Shown here piece by piece: positions 17,206-26,616 of a stretch of DNA of 64,000 bases; position 1 is the first letter of the stretch, and each line of letters begins with the position of its first letter. This stretch comes from an uncultured Gemmiger sp. GTDB taxonomy: Bacteria > Bacillota > Clostridia > Oscillospirales > Ruminococcaceae. Position numbers and translations under genes: made by a program. The DNA lies in assembly GCA_944388175.1 (NCBI GenBank), contig CALXHR010000005.1, forward strand, positions 56,369-120,368. Direction: 5' to 3'. The notes beneath the pieces are model-generated. The model did not search any database. It was not told the origin of the DNA and saw only the letters and a list, made by a program, of their open reading frames with translations.

Positions 17206-17838
17206 TCAAGAACGGTTTTCGAGTTTGGCAAAGGTCGGGCGCAGCAGATACGCCGTACCGGTAATGACGCCCCCGCCGCCGATGAGCAGCCACAGCGGCA
17301 GCAGGTACCAGAACGCCTGCGGGGCCGGCCCGTACAAAAGCGGCAGCGCCGCCATGCCCACAGCCCACAGCGCGGCCGCGCGCGGGCAGCCCAGGGCGAT
17401 GCGCAGCCCGTCTTTGCACACATCCCGCACGCGGGTATAGGTAAAGCGGCCCAGCAGGGCAAACCCGCCGCCCGCCACACACAGCCAGGCCACGCCCAGC
17501 GCAGCTGCCGCCGCAATCAGGACGCCGCCCAGCGTCCCGCTGTGGGCCAGGCCGATGCGGAAATCGGCCCAGAGCAGCGCCCCGGCCGCCGCCAGCAGCC
17601 CCCAGGTGCGGGTTGCCAGCGCCCAGTCCCGCCGGAACGCGCGGCCATAGTCGTGGAAGATGCGCACTTCCTGCCCGGCCGCCATCCGGTTGGCCACCGC
17701 AAAAGCCGCCGTGGTCGAAGCGCCGATGGTCACCACCGGCAGGCAGCCGCCCAGCCAGCAGACGTTGAGCAGAAAGACATCGCCCACGCGCCCCATGGCC
17801 TGGAAAAACGGCGAATCGTTCAGATGGTTGTTTTTCAT
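17206..17838 (-). CDS. DUF624 (YesL-like) membrane protein, mannan locus
   Basis: A 210-residue membrane protein with about five hydrophobic segments. It starts MKNNHLNDSPFFQAMGRVGD and has the WLGGCLPVVTIGAS-type N-terminal pattern of the YesL/DUF624 family. Such genes are frequent beside binding-protein-dependent sugar importers in Firmicutes, but their job is unknown; a chaperone or transporter-partner role is speculation. GGAGGTGCGCA precedes the ATG. A second DUF624 gene sits in the fructan locus (31528-32322). Confidence 0.8.
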   Translation of the reverse strand: MKNNHLNDSPFFQAMGRVGDVFLLNVCWLGGCLPVVTIGASTTAAFAVANRMAAGQEVRIFHDYGRAFRRDWALATRTWGLLAAAGALLWADFRIGLAHSGTLGGVLIAAAAALGVAWLCVAGGGFALLGRFTYTRVRDVCKDGLRIALGCPRAAALWAVGMAALPLLYGPAPQAFWYLLPLWLLIGGGGVITGTAYLLRPTFAKLENRS

Positions 17839-17869
17839 TGCGCACCTCCGCGTTTTCAGGACCTGTAAA

Positions 17870-19375
17870 TCACCGGGCCGGCAAAGCCACGCAAAACGGC
17901 GCGGCCGCCAGGCCGGTACCGCCGTACAGTTCCGCCGGGCCAAAATTGTACCAGGCGTAGCGCACGGCCGCGGGCTGCGCCACGGCGTCGCTTTGCAGCA
18001 GCAGGGTATCGGGCGCCGTCACCCGGGCCTGCGCCGGGGCAAAAACGCCGTCCGCGCCGGCCAGCGCGAACCCGCGGCCCGCGCCCTGCAACCGCAGGCC
18101 GCCGCCCGTGTGGGCAAAACGCAGCAGCACGCTGTCCCCGGTGCGCAGCGCTCCCGTCAGGCGCGGCGCGGTGCCCACGACCGGCAGGCCGTAGACTTTT
18201 TCCTGCGCCAGCAGCGCCAAACGATGGCCCACCGGGGCTTTGTCCACCGGGTGGATGTTATCTTCCTCGCCCAGGTCGGCCAAAACGGCCAGCCCGGCGT
18301 TCGGCTCGGCGTCCGCCACGGCGGCCTGCGCGGCGCGCAGGGTGGGCCAGGCGTTTTCGCCCGCGCCGGTGGCGTACATCGGCAGCTGCACCAGCAAAAA
18401 CGGCAGGTTGCCCGCGCCCCAGTCGGCGCGCCAGCGGCGGACAAGATGGGTCAGCATGGTTTGGTAGTCCTGCGGCCATTCCTCGTCCTGCTCGCCCTGG
18501 TAGTACCAGAACCCGCGCACGGCATACGGGCAGACGCGGCGCAGCATACTTTCGTACAAATTGCCGGGGCGCTGGTAGCCGGTGCGCCCGGCCGGCGGCG
18601 GCCAGGGGTACAGCCCGCATTCCCGGTTAAGCACCGCCCAGGGCACGTCCGGGTCGGCAGCGCGGCGCGCGGCGATCCGCGCGTTCCAGGCGTCCACTTC
18701 GGCCTGGTAGGCGGCGCACTCGGCGTCGAACTGCGTGTCGGTTTTCTCGCCCGCGCGCGCATCGTACCAGGCCAGACGGGCGCGCCCCTGCGGGAAGGTT
18801 GCCAGCTCGGCGCGCGGCAGCCAGCAATGCGCGTAGGTGCCGCCCCAGAAACATTGCAAAATGCCCACGTGTACATCCAGCGCGGCGGCCAGTTCGCGCG
18901 CGGCGTAGTAGGCCACGGCCGAAAGCTCGGCCGCCGTGTCGGGGCGTACCGGCTGCCAGCCGCTGGGGGCGGCTTCGGCCTGCTGGGGCGTTGTCACTTT
19001 GGGCGTGGCGTAAAAGTGCAGGCGGGGGTCGGCGCAGGCCGCCAGCGCGGCCTGGCCGTCCCGGCTGCCCGCCAGCGGCAGTTCCATATTGCTCTGGCCG
19101 CCGGCCAGCCAGACCTCGCCCAGCCAGACGTCGGTAAAGCGCAGGGTCTGCCCGGCCGAAGCCACCGTCAGGGTGTACGGCCCGCCGGCAGGGGCCGCGG
19201 GCAGCGCCAGCCGCCAGACGCCGGCGGCGTCGGCGCGGGTTTCAGCCTGGACGCCGGCGCCCTGCAGGCAGACGGCCACGGCCGCGCAGGGCGCGGCGCG
19301 CCCCCATACGGGGACGGCCACACCCTGCTGCAGCACCATGTGATCGGAAAAAATTGCGGCGGTTTTCAGCTTCAT
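17870..19375 (-). CDS. CE17-like/sialate-O-acetylesterase-type acetylesterase
   Basis: A 501-residue SGNH-type esterase. It has an N-terminal beta domain, then [10 protein letters not shown] with nucleophile Ser95, [10 protein letters not shown] in block III position, and the catalytic His in NIHPVDK, followed by a C-terminal beta domain. No signal peptide is seen, so it is cytosolic. It resembles the acetylesterases of gut mannan loci (CE17), which strip 2-O-acetyl groups from mannose residues and work with a CE2 partner; the CE2 gene is at 27819. A general sialate O-acetylesterase is the alternative label. Its ATG overlaps the stop of the preceding GH130_1 gene by 4 bp. Confidence 0.75.
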   Translation of the reverse strand: MKLKTAAIFSDHMVLQQGVAVPVWGRAAPCAAVAVCLQGAGVQAETRADAAGVWRLALPAAPAGGPYTLTVASAGQTLRFTDVWLGEVWLAGGQSNMELPLAGSRDGQAALAACADPRLHFYATPKVTTPQQAEAAPSGWQPVRPDTAAELSAVAYYAARELAAALDVHVGILQCFWGGTYAHCWLPRAELATFPQGRARLAWYDARAGEKTDTQFDAECAAYQAEVDAWNARIAARRAADPDVPWAVLNRECGLYPWPPPAGRTGYQRPGNLYESMLRRVCPYAVRGFWYYQGEQDEEWPQDYQTMLTHLVRRWRADWGAGNLPFLLVQLPMYATGAGENAWPTLRAAQAAVADAEPNAGLAVLADLGEEDNIHPVDKAPVGHRLALLAQEKVYGLPVVGTAPRLTGALRTGDSVLLRFAHTGGGLRLQGAGRGFALAGADGVFAPAQARVTAPDTLLLQSDAVAQPAAVRYAWYNFGPAELYGGTGLAAAPFCVALPAR

Positions 19376-20559
19376 GCCTGTTCGACCTCTTGCAAATAGG
19401 CCAGGTTTTTGTCGATCAACGCGCAGCGCTGGGCCACGCAGTCGCGGCTGCGCAGCGGGTCCGCCGGGGTGTTGAAGGCGTAGTCCAGCAGTTTGTCCAC
19501 CGTGGTGGACGCCACATGCAGCCGCGTATCGCTGGACGCATAATAAATATACACCTCGCCGTTATCGCGCGCAATAGCCCCGTTGGTGAACACGACGTTG
19601 GACACATCGCCCACGCGCTCGCCGCCCAAAGGCGCCAGCAGATAGCCCGACGGCTCGGCAATGACCCGCCACGGTTCGGCCAGGTCGGTGACAAAGAGAT
19701 AGAGCACATACCGCAGCCCGGCGGCGGTGTTGCGCACGCCGTGGGCGATGTGCAGCCAGCCTTTTTCGGTGCGGATGGGCGGCGCGCCCTCGCCGTTTTT
19801 GGCTTCGGTGATGGTGTGGTAGCGCCGCGGGGAGGTGATGACCTCCTCCTCCAGCACCGCATGGGTGATGTCGGCGCAGGTGCCAAACCCGATGCCGCCG
19901 CCCGAGCCGGTGTCGATGAAACCGTCCATCGGCCGGGTGTAGAACGCATACTGACCATTGACAAAGTCGGGCAGCAGGTCGACGTTGCGCTGCTGGGGGC
20001 TGCGTTTGGTCACCAAATTGGGCAGCCGCTCCCACGTTTTGAGGTCGCGGGTGCGCACGATGCCGGCGGCAGCCACGGCGGCCGAAAGGTCGGGGTCTGT
20101 TTTGTCCTTGCTCTCGGAGCAAAAGACGCCGTAGATCCAGCCGTCGGCGTGTTTGGTCAGCCGCATGTCGTAGACGTTCGTCTCCTCGGGGCAGGTGTCG
20201 GGCAGTTCGACGGGCTTGTCCCAAAAGCGGAAGCCGTCCACGGGGGAATCGCTCTCGGCCACCGCAAAAAAGCTCTTGCGGTCATTGCCCTCCACCCGGG
20301 CGACCAGGTAGAACTTGCCGTTTAACTCGATCGCGCCGGAGTTGAGCACCGCGTTGACGCCCAGACGCTCGATAAAATAGGGGTTGGTTTTGGGGTCGAG
20401 GTCGTAGCGCCACAGCAGCGGCGCGTGGTCGCGGGTCAGCACGGGGTACTGCCAGCGGGTCAGCAGGCCGTTGTAAAATTCAGTCGGCTGGTTTTTGCGG
20501 GCCAGCAGCTGTTCCTGCTTTTGCTTCTGGCGCAGGTATTCGGGGTGCAGTTCACACAT
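19372..20559 (-). CDS. Beta-1,4-mannosylglucose phosphorylase, GH130 subfamily 1
   Basis: A 395-residue five-bladed propeller enzyme of GH130. The N-terminal region with [18 protein letters not shown] and [17 protein letters not shown] is typical of subfamily 1, which splits mannosyl-1,4-glucose with phosphate into mannose 1-phosphate and glucose. It would use the product of the epimerase encoded just upstream. It overlaps the epimerase gene by 8 bp and the esterase gene by 4 bp, showing tight translational coupling. The ATG at 20559 is preferred to the TTG at 20562 because of the GAGGAGG about 12 bp upstream. Confidence 0.88.
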   Translation of the reverse strand: MCELHPEYLRQKQKQEQLLARKNQPTEFYNGLLTRWQYPVLTRDHAPLLWRYDLDPKTNPYFIERLGVNAVLNSGAIELNGKFYLVARVEGNDRKSFFAVAESDSPVDGFRFWDKPVELPDTCPEETNVYDMRLTKHADGWIYGVFCSESKDKTDPDLSAAVAAAGIVRTRDLKTWERLPNLVTKRSPQQRNVDLLPDFVNGQYAFYTRPMDGFIDTGSGGGIGFGTCADITHAVLEEEVITSPRRYHTITEAKNGEGAPPIRTEKGWLHIAHGVRNTAAGLRYVLYLFVTDLAEPWRVIAEPSGYLLAPLGGERVGDVSNVVFTNGAIARDNGEVYIYYASSDTRLHVASTTVDKLLDYAFNTPADPLRSRDCVAQRCALIDKNLAYLQEVEQA

Positions 20560-21733
20560 CAATTTCAGGGTCCCTCCTCATCAGTTCCAGGCACATCCGG
20601 CCGTTGTGGTAGGGGCATTTCCACGGCTCGACGATGGGCTTTTGGGCGTCGGGCACGCCGTGGGCGTCCAGCCGCCAGAACCACTCGCCGCCGGGGCGCT
20701 TGTCCACCAGGTTGGCGTTGATATACTGCCAGAGATCGGCCGCGGCGGCAGCGTATTTTGCGTCGCCGCTTTTGGCGTACTCGTTCACAAAGCCCAGCAC
20801 CGCTTCGGCCTGCACCCACCACACGCGGGTGGTGTCGTCGGCGCCGCGCTCGCACTCGTTCAGCACGCTGTGGCCGCGGTAGGCGTGGGCGTAGACGGCG
20901 GCGGCCAGATCGCTGTTGATGGCCCCGATGCGCCGGGTCAGGTCCGCGTCGCCCAAAAGGCCCGCGCCCCAGTCGATGAGCCAGCTCGACTCGATATCAT
21001 GGCCGTAGCTGTACAGATCGATGAGCGAACGGTAGTCCGCGTCAAAAAAGACGAGCTGGCGGTGCAGGGCGGGGGCATAGACCTTGTTCGCATAGATATC
21101 CAGGATGCGGCGCAGCGCCGTTTCCACCGCCGCGTCGGGCGCGGCCTGGTACAGCCCGGCGTACCCCTCAAACACATGCAGCAGCGTGTTCATGGTGCGG
21201 GCGGCCAGCACGCCGTTTTCCGACAGTTTTTCGTTGGACGCGGGCTGCCAGTCCACCGTGAAGGCTTCGCAGTACCCGCCCGCGTCGGTGCAGCGCCGCT
21301 CGATGACGGCGAACAGCTCCCGCGCCAGCGCCAGCGCTTCGGCGTTGCCGGTCAGCCGGTAGTAGGCTGCCAGCGCATAGATCGCAAACGCCTGGTTGTA
21401 GGTGTGCTTGGTGGTGTCCAGCGGCCGGCCGTCGAACGTCACGCTCCAGTACACGCCGCCGTTTTGGCGGTCAAGGCAGTGGTCTTTTAAAAACGCATAG
21501 GCGTGGTCCGCCGCCGCGCGCGCGTCGGCGCGGCCGGTGGCCAGCGCCGCGCTGGCAAAAAACCACAAAATGCGGCTGTTGAGGATACAGCCTTTTTCGG
21601 CCGTTTTGTCGACCCGGAGGTCAAAATCCACCAGGCCGTAGAACCCGCCGTGTTCGCGGTCCTGCAGGCGCAGCCAAAACGGCAGGATGGTGTTTTCCAG
21701 CATGGCTTTGGCCGCCTGGGAAATCCGTTGCAT
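20552..21733 (-). CDS. Cellobiose/mannobiose 2-epimerase, AGE family
   Basis: A 393-residue (alpha/alpha)6-barrel protein of the N-acylglucosamine 2-epimerase/cellobiose 2-epimerase family. Motifs seen include [16 protein letters not shown] (residues about 110-125), the histidine in [12 protein letters not shown], and [10 protein letters not shown]. It converts the reducing-end mannose of beta-1,4-mannobiose or longer chains to glucose, the substrate form for GH130_1. The genes flanking it encode the two GH130 phosphorylases, which supports this role over a sialic acid role. Confidence 0.88.
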   Translation of the reverse strand: MQRISQAAKAMLENTILPFWLRLQDREHGGFYGLVDFDLRVDKTAEKGCILNSRILWFFASAALATGRADARAAADHAYAFLKDHCLDRQNGGVYWSVTFDGRPLDTTKHTYNQAFAIYALAAYYRLTGNAEALALARELFAVIERRCTDAGGYCEAFTVDWQPASNEKLSENGVLAARTMNTLLHVFEGYAGLYQAAPDAAVETALRRILDIYANKVYAPALHRQLVFFDADYRSLIDLYSYGHDIESSWLIDWGAGLLGDADLTRRIGAINSDLAAAVYAHAYRGHSVLNECERGADDTTRVWWVQAEAVLGFVNEYAKSGDAKYAAAAADLWQYINANLVDKRPGGEWFWRLDAHGVPDAQKPIVEPWKCPYHNGRMCLELMRRDPEIDV

Positions 21734-21760
21734 GGCAAAGCCACCTCCTTTGTGTCAGGT

Positions 21761-22780
21761 TCAGCGCCGGCCGAGCTCTTTGTCCGCTTCGCCGGCGTTG
21801 TCGTGGGCGATGATGTAGTCGCAAACTTCGTCCACGGTGGTAAAGGCCAGGCCGACGTAGCTGTCGGCGCAGCCGTAGTAGATGGCGATGCGCCCGGTGG
21901 CGGCGTCCTGCAGCGTTGCGCAGGGGAAGCAGACGTTGGGCACAAAACCGCGTTCCTCGTAGTCGGTCTCGGGCGTGAGCAGGAAGGTCGAGCAGCGGTA
22001 GAGCACCTTGCTCGGCTCGTCGCGGTCGAGGATGGCCCCGCCGATGGAGTAGACATACCCGTTGCAGGTTCCGGTGACGCCGTGGTAGAACAGCAGCCAA
22101 CCCAGGCTTGTCTCGATGGGCGCCGCGCCGCCGCCGATCTTGAGGTTCTCCCACCAGTTGCCGCTCTTGCCCATCACATGGCGGTGGCGGCCCCAAAAGA
22201 CCATATCGGGGCTTTGGGAGAGGAAAATATCCCCGAACGGCGTGTGGCCGGAGTCCGACGGGCGGGACAGCAGCGTGTAGTACCCGCCGACCTTGCGCGG
22301 GAACAGCACCGCATTGCGGTTAAACGGCACAAACGGGTTTTCGATGCGGGTAAAGGTTTTGAAATCGGTGGTTTTGGCCATGCCGATGGACGCGCCGTAA
22401 AAATCCTGGCACCAGATGATGTAATAGGTGCCCTCGATCTCGACCAGGCGCGGGTCGTAGGCGTAGGGCGGCATAAAGGGCGCGCCGTTTTCGTCCACAA
22501 AGGGGATTTTGTCTTTGGCAAAGTCCCAGTGGACGCCGTCGGCGCTGCGGCCGAGGTAGATAAAGGGGATGCCGTTTGTCTGCTCGCCGCGGAAGACGCC
22601 GATGAACGCGCCCTGGTACGGCATGACAGCCGAGTTAAAAATGCGCGCCACGCCGGGGACGGGGTTGCGGCGGATGATGGGGTTTTGGGTATAGCGCCAC
22701 AGCGGCAGGGTCTGGCCGGCAGGTTTGTCCTGCCAGGGGATGTTGGGCAGCGCGCCGCACAAAAGTTTTACGTTGGTCAT
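21761..22780 (-). CDS. Beta-1,4-mannooligosaccharide phosphorylase, GH130 subfamily 2
   Basis: A 339-residue GH130 propeller. IFNSAVMPYQGAFIGVFRGE, YAYDPRLVEIEGTYYIIWC and GGGAAPIETSLGWLLFYHGV follow the subfamily 2 pattern. It phosphorolyses beta-1,4-mannooligosaccharides from the non-reducing end to mannose 1-phosphate. Together with the epimerase and GH130_1 it forms the energy-saving route for mannan breakdown. A hairpin with a T-run lies between it and the upstream permease gene (22822-22870), so its expression may be partly separated from the transporter. Confidence 0.88.
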   Translation of the reverse strand: MTNVKLLCGALPNIPWQDKPAGQTLPLWRYTQNPIIRRNPVPGVARIFNSAVMPYQGAFIGVFRGEQTNGIPFIYLGRSADGVHWDFAKDKIPFVDENGAPFMPPYAYDPRLVEIEGTYYIIWCQDFYGASIGMAKTTDFKTFTRIENPFVPFNRNAVLFPRKVGGYYTLLSRPSDSGHTPFGDIFLSQSPDMVFWGRHRHVMGKSGNWWENLKIGGGAAPIETSLGWLLFYHGVTGTCNGYVYSIGGAILDRDEPSKVLYRCSTFLLTPETDYEERGFVPNVCFPCATLQDAATGRIAIYYGCADSYVGLAFTTVDEVCDYIIAHDNAGEADKELGRR

Positions 22781-22821
22781 ACAGTTGCCTTTCTATAAAA
22801 ACAAACGGGTGGGATGGCGGT

Positions 22822-22870
22822 AAAAAGAGCGCGGCCCGCCCCCGCCCCGCTGGGGGACGGGGCGGACCGC
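22822..22870 (-). terminator. Intra-operon hairpin between permease and GH130_2
   Basis: On the minus strand a 12-bp GC stem (22870-22859 with 22842-22831, one G-U pair) is followed by CTCTTTTT. It looks like a partial terminator or an RNA-stabilising hairpin that divides transporter from enzyme genes. Confidence 0.6.
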
Positions 22871-22927
22871 TTGCAAAAAAGGAGAAAAGATAAGAACGGG
22901 AAAGCAGTGGGTTGCGGCAAAAAAGGC

Positions 22928-23782
22928 TTACCCCTTGACCGCGCCGGCGGCCATGCCGCTGTAAATCTGGTCCTGGCAGAGCAGAAAGACGATCAGCGCC
23001 GGGATGATGGTGATGATGACGCCCGCGCAGATGTAGTTGTACTGGCTGCCCATCGGGCCCGAGAATACATACAGCGAGGTGGAAACCACCTGGTATTTGG
23101 TTTTATCCTGCAAATACAGGTTGGCCATGTAATACTCGTTGTAGGTACCCACGCCCTTGAGGATGGCGGAAGTGACGATGGCGGGTTTGAGCAGCGGCAG
23201 CAAAATCTTGAAGAACACGCCGAAATAGGTGCACCCGTCCAGAATCGCGCTTTCGTCCAGGCTGACGGACAGATTCTCGAAAAACTGCAGGAAGATATAG
23301 ATGGTGATAACGTCGGTGCCCATCATCAGGATGATGTAGCCGGGCATTGAGTTGACCAGGTGCAAGCTGGTCATGATCTGGTAGACCGTGACCTGCGCGG
23401 CGATGCCGGGGATCAGCGTGGCGATCATGAACGCGTTGCGGATCAGGCCGTTGCCGGGGAATTTGAAGCGGTTGAGCACATACGCCAGCATCGAGGAGAT
23501 CATCACGCTGCCGGTCAGCACGCACACCAGGATGATAAAGCTGTTGAGAAAGGCCCGGCCCATGTCCGCCTGCTGCCAGGCGGTGATGAAGTTGTCAAAG
23601 TTGAGCCAGTTTTCCGGCAGGGTCATGACGTTGGTGTTGGCGTACTCTTCCTCGGTTTTAAAGGCGGTGTTGACCAGCGAGACGATGGGCACCAGCGCCA
23701 CAAAGGCCGAAAAGATCAGCAGCACATATTTTAAGATGTTGATCGTGATGTTTTTGGCACGGATGGCTGCATTGGATGGCAT
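22928..23782 (-). CDS. ABC sugar permease, MalG type (mannan locus)
   Basis: A 284-residue inner-membrane permease with six predicted helices. The cytosolic coupling loop is the EAA-like DESAILDGCTYFGVFFKI segment in the C-terminal half, matching MalG/CUT1 permeases. It pairs with the 335-residue permease and binding protein encoded upstream to import beta-manno-oligosaccharides. There is a 18-bp gap to the upstream permease gene. No ATPase gene is present in the locus. Confidence 0.88.
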   Translation of the reverse strand: MPSNAAIRAKNITINILKYVLLIFSAFVALVPIVSLVNTAFKTEEEYANTNVMTLPENWLNFDNFITAWQQADMGRAFLNSFIILVCVLTGSVMISSMLAYVLNRFKFPGNGLIRNAFMIATLIPGIAAQVTVYQIMTSLHLVNSMPGYIILMMGTDVITIYIFLQFFENLSVSLDESAILDGCTYFGVFFKILLPLLKPAIVTSAILKGVGTYNEYYMANLYLQDKTKYQVVSTSLYVFSGPMGSQYNYICAGVIITIIPALIVFLLCQDQIYSGMAAGAVKG

Positions 23783-23800
23783 AGGTCTTGGCCTCCTTGC

Positions 23801-24808
23801 TCATTCTGCGTGGGCCGGGCGGGCGCTGGAAGCCTGCGCGGCGGTGTTGGGGTCCGCTTTGACCACGGCTTTGGGGGTGCGGCTGTCACGCTCATCCAGC
23901 CACTTTTCGGCCCGCTTCTGGACAAAGGTCACAACCATGATGAGCGCCAGCAGCACAATGGCCATGGCGGAAGCGAGACCGACCTTCTGGTCGACGTGGG
24001 CCAGCTTGTCCATGATGACGAAGTAGGTCGAAGTGCCGAAACCGCCGCCCGTGACAACGTAGGGCATCTCGAAGGCGGACAGCGCGCCGGAGACCGAGAT
24101 AATCAGGTTGAGCACGACGATGGTGCGGATGGAGGGCAGGATGATATCCTTAAAGCGGTGCCAGGCGTTGGCGCCGTCGATCTCGGCGGCTTCATACAAA
24201 GTCGAATCGACCGAAGCGATGGCGCCGATGAACATGACGATGTTCTGGCCCACATACTTCCACACCGAGCAGGCCACCAGCACGATGTTGTTGATGGATT
24301 CGTCGCGCAGCCAGTAGGGCAGGCTCTCGACGTCGAAACCGACCCAGGAGAGCAGCGTATCCAGCACAAAGCCGTGGGTGAAGAAGAATTTGAAGATAAA
24401 GCCGACCGCGATGCCGCAGATCAGGCAGGGGAAGTACAGCGCGCCGCGGAAAAACTTGGAGCCGCGGACATGGAAGCTTAAAATGGTGGCGAACAGCAGC
24501 GCAATGGCCATCTGCACCACCGAACCGACCATGTAGTATAAGCTCAGTTTCAGCGCCTGGAAGCAGTCGTCGCGGGTAAAGACGTCGATGTAGTTGTCCA
24601 ACCCGACAAATTCGCGCCGGCCGATGTAGCGCATATCAAAAAAGCTGAACTCGACCATCTTGAAGAACGGCAGATAGGTAAAGGTGAACAGCAGCAGCAG
24701 CGGAACGGCCAGGAAGGTGACCGTGCAGATGATCTGCTGGCCGCGCATGCTTTTGCACCACTGCAAAAACGTCTTGCGCGGTTTGGCCTGTGCAGCGGGT
24801 TTGCTCAT
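23801..24808 (-). CDS. ABC sugar permease, MalF type (mannan locus)
   Basis: A 335-residue CUT1 permease with six core helices, the EAA loop YEAAEIDGANAWHRFKDI near residue 220, and a charged cytosolic tail of about 35 residues. The N-terminus is MSKPAAQAKPRKTFLQWCKS. It forms the membrane channel with the MalG-type partner. The GGGAGG-like sequence upstream supports the ATG at 24808. A hairpin lies between it and the binding-protein gene. Confidence 0.88.
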   Translation of the reverse strand: MSKPAAQAKPRKTFLQWCKSMRGQQIICTVTFLAVPLLLLFTFTYLPFFKMVEFSFFDMRYIGRREFVGLDNYIDVFTRDDCFQALKLSLYYMVGSVVQMAIALLFATILSFHVRGSKFFRGALYFPCLICGIAVGFIFKFFFTHGFVLDTLLSWVGFDVESLPYWLRDESINNIVLVACSVWKYVGQNIVMFIGAIASVDSTLYEAAEIDGANAWHRFKDIILPSIRTIVVLNLIISVSGALSAFEMPYVVTGGGFGTSTYFVIMDKLAHVDQKVGLASAMAIVLLALIMVVTFVQKRAEKWLDERDSRTPKAVVKADPNTAAQASSARPAHAE

Positions 24809-24825
24809 GGCAGGGCCTCCCTTTT

Positions 24826-24870
24826 TCTTTCAAACAAAGCGGGCGGGCCAGCGGTGCGCCGGCCCGCCGC
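24826..24870 (-). terminator. Intra-operon hairpin between binding protein and permease
   Basis: Minus strand: a GC stem of at least seven pairs (GCGGGCC with GGCCCGC), then CTTTGTTTG. Such hairpins after the first gene commonly let the binding protein be made in excess. Confidence 0.5.
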
Positions 24871-24900
24871 AGTGGTTCAGTTCATGGTACGCTTACGGGG

Positions 24901-26304
24901 TCAGGCCGCGGGGGCGTTCTCGTCCACGGCCGCGTTCCAGGCCTCGTTCCAGTCGGCCACAATGTCGTCCAGCGTCTCGTCGCCGTTGATGGCGGCTTCG
25001 ACAATGCGCATGACATGGGTCTGGTCAGAGTTGAGCATCAGCTCGGCGTCGCGCTGGACGTTCGCGCCCAGGTCGGACAGTTCGGTCGGGGCCGCGGTGT
25101 CGGCGACCAGTTCGATGCCGTCAAAGGCGGCCAGCGTCTCGGGGTATTCCTGGCTCTTGAGGATGGGGATGCCGCCCTGGTCATAGCTGAAGTTGGAGGA
25201 TTCGGTCAGCCACTTGATGTACAGCATCGAAGCAATCTTGTTGTCATCGCTGGAATACTCGTTGATGCCGTAGCAGTAGTCGGCGCCGGAGGAAGCATAC
25301 TGGGTGCCGTCCACGCTGATGGGGAACGGCATATAGCCGATGTCATCGGCGTTTTCGCCGGCGTCCTGCATCTGCACAATGGCCCAGGAACCCAGCACCA
25401 TGGTGCCGATCTCACCGTTGTTGATCATCGGCTTGGAGCCTTCCCAGTCGGTGGTGGTGGGGTCGTCCTCGGTCAGGCCGCGCTTGACGGCTTCGTACAG
25501 GATGTTGTACACGGCATACGGCCCGCTCTCGGTGTCGCCGGTGGGCACGCCGGCGGCAAAGGCGTCATGGGTCTGCGGCATCGTGATGTTCATCCACTCG
25601 GCGTCGCCGGTCGCGCCGCCGCCGATGTAGGCGTCCCAGGCGCTCATGGTCCAGCCGGCCGCGTAGTTGGTGTACAGCGGGATGGCGTCGGTGTTGTCCT
25701 TGATGGCCTGCAGCGCGTCGAGGAACTCGGTCGGGGTCTTGGGCAGCTCGGTGATGCCGGCGGCTTCAAACACGGCCTTGTTGTAGACAATGCCCTGCGC
25801 GTTGCCGGTGGAGGGGATGCCGTAGACCTTGCCGTCATAGGCGCGGTTGTCGGCAAAGTTGTAGTCGGCTTCGATGGCGGACAGGTCGCACATCGCATAG
25901 AAGTAATCGCCGATTTCGGGCAGCGGGATGGTGGTGGGGATCATGCAGATATCGCCCCAGTCCTGGCTGGTCAGGCGGGTGGTCATGTCGCCGGCGTAGT
26001 CGGTGATGCCCTCGTAGCTGATCGTGATGTTGGGGTACAGCTCGTTGAAGGCGGCCACGTAGCCGTCAAAGGTGCCGTCCTCGATCAGGTCGGTGCGGTG
26101 GGAGATGAACTTGATGTTGGCCGTCAGGTCGGTGTAATCTTCGCCCACGGTCAGTTCATTGTAGGCGGGCAGGCCGGTCTGCTCGGCGGTGGCGGCGTCG
26201 CCGCCGCCCGCGGCCGTGCTGGTGCTGGAGCCGGAACCGCCGCAGCCGGCCAGCAGGCTGGCAGAAAGGGCAGCGGCCAGGGTCAGGGCAAGTGCTTTTT
26301 TCAT
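24901..26304 (-). CDS. Sugar-binding lipoprotein of ABC importer (mannan locus)
   Basis: A 467-residue extracellular binding protein. The signal peptide MKKALALTLAAALSASLLAGC has a lipobox at Cys21, followed by a Gly/Ser/Thr/Ala linker. The mature part is a family 1 solute-binding protein. It should capture beta-manno-oligosaccharides and deliver them to the two permeases. The ATG at 26304 has AAAAGGAG 7-8 bp upstream; the longer ORF to 26361 has no such site. It is the first structural gene after the promoter at 26425-26453. Confidence 0.88.
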   Translation of the reverse strand: MKKALALTLAAALSASLLAGCGGSGSSTSTAAGGGDAATAEQTGLPAYNELTVGEDYTDLTANIKFISHRTDLIEDGTFDGYVAAFNELYPNITISYEGITDYAGDMTTRLTSQDWGDICMIPTTIPLPEIGDYFYAMCDLSAIEADYNFADNRAYDGKVYGIPSTGNAQGIVYNKAVFEAAGITELPKTPTEFLDALQAIKDNTDAIPLYTNYAAGWTMSAWDAYIGGGATGDAEWMNITMPQTHDAFAAGVPTGDTESGPYAVYNILYEAVKRGLTEDDPTTTDWEGSKPMINNGEIGTMVLGSWAIVQMQDAGENADDIGYMPFPISVDGTQYASSGADYCYGINEYSSDDNKIASMLYIKWLTESSNFSYDQGGIPILKSQEYPETLAAFDGIELVADTAAPTELSDLGANVQRDAELMLNSDQTHVMRIVEAAINGDETLDDIVADWNEAWNAAVDENAPAA

Positions 26305-26424
26305 GGTGTTCTCCTTTTCGTTGGTTTTCGAAAGGTTGACGGGGTGCGGCGGGACGGTCACAGAACGGGCGGCGCCGCGCCGGCCGGTTCCGGGAAATTT
26401 CGCGCGATTTCCTTTTGCAAGTTT

Positions 26425-26453
26425 AGTTTAACATTTAGCTGTTTTTAAGTCAA
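26425..26453 (-). promoter_or_regulatory. Promoter of the mannan transport/catabolism operon
   Basis: Minus strand: TTGACT (26453-26448), 17-bp spacer, TAAACT (26430-26425). The -35 box overlaps a candidate operator at 26443-26454 and a second lies just upstream. Confidence 0.75.
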
Positions 26454-26467
26454 TATATTAAGTAAAA
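26443..26467. promoter_or_regulatory. Candidate LacI operators at the mannan operon promoter
   Basis: TTTTAAGTCAAT (26443-26454) and TATTAAGTAAAA (26456-26467) each differ at two positions from ATTTAAGTAAAT, the palindromic 12-mer found exactly at the lacI promoter (27644-27655). The first covers the -35 box. Confidence 0.5.
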
Positions 26468-26540
26468 ATTCGGTAAATTGGTGAATTCGAGCCGCCGCCC
26501 GTTGGGTAAATTGCCAAGACAAACCGCGCTAAAGTGGCAA

Positions 26541-26574
26541 AAATGCAGGCTAAAAACAAATTTAGCCTGCATTT
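26541..26574 (-). terminator. Terminator of the mannan lacI gene
   Basis: A perfect 14-bp inverted repeat (26541-26554 with 26561-26574) with a 6-base loop. On the minus strand it ends in ATTTTTGCC, 43 bp after the lacI stop. This places the structural genes under their own promoter. A copy of the 12-mer operator motif (ATTTAAGTAAAA, 26571-26582) overlaps one arm and may be coincidental. Confidence 0.75.
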
Positions 26575-26616
26575 AAGTAAAAACATAGAGCCGAGGGGGG
26601 GGACCGGGGCGGCCTT

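Noticed and set aside
26571-26582. Fifth copy of the mannan operator motif as a true binding site
   Set aside because: It overlaps the arm of the lacI terminator and is far from any promoter, so the match may come from the hairpin sequence itself.
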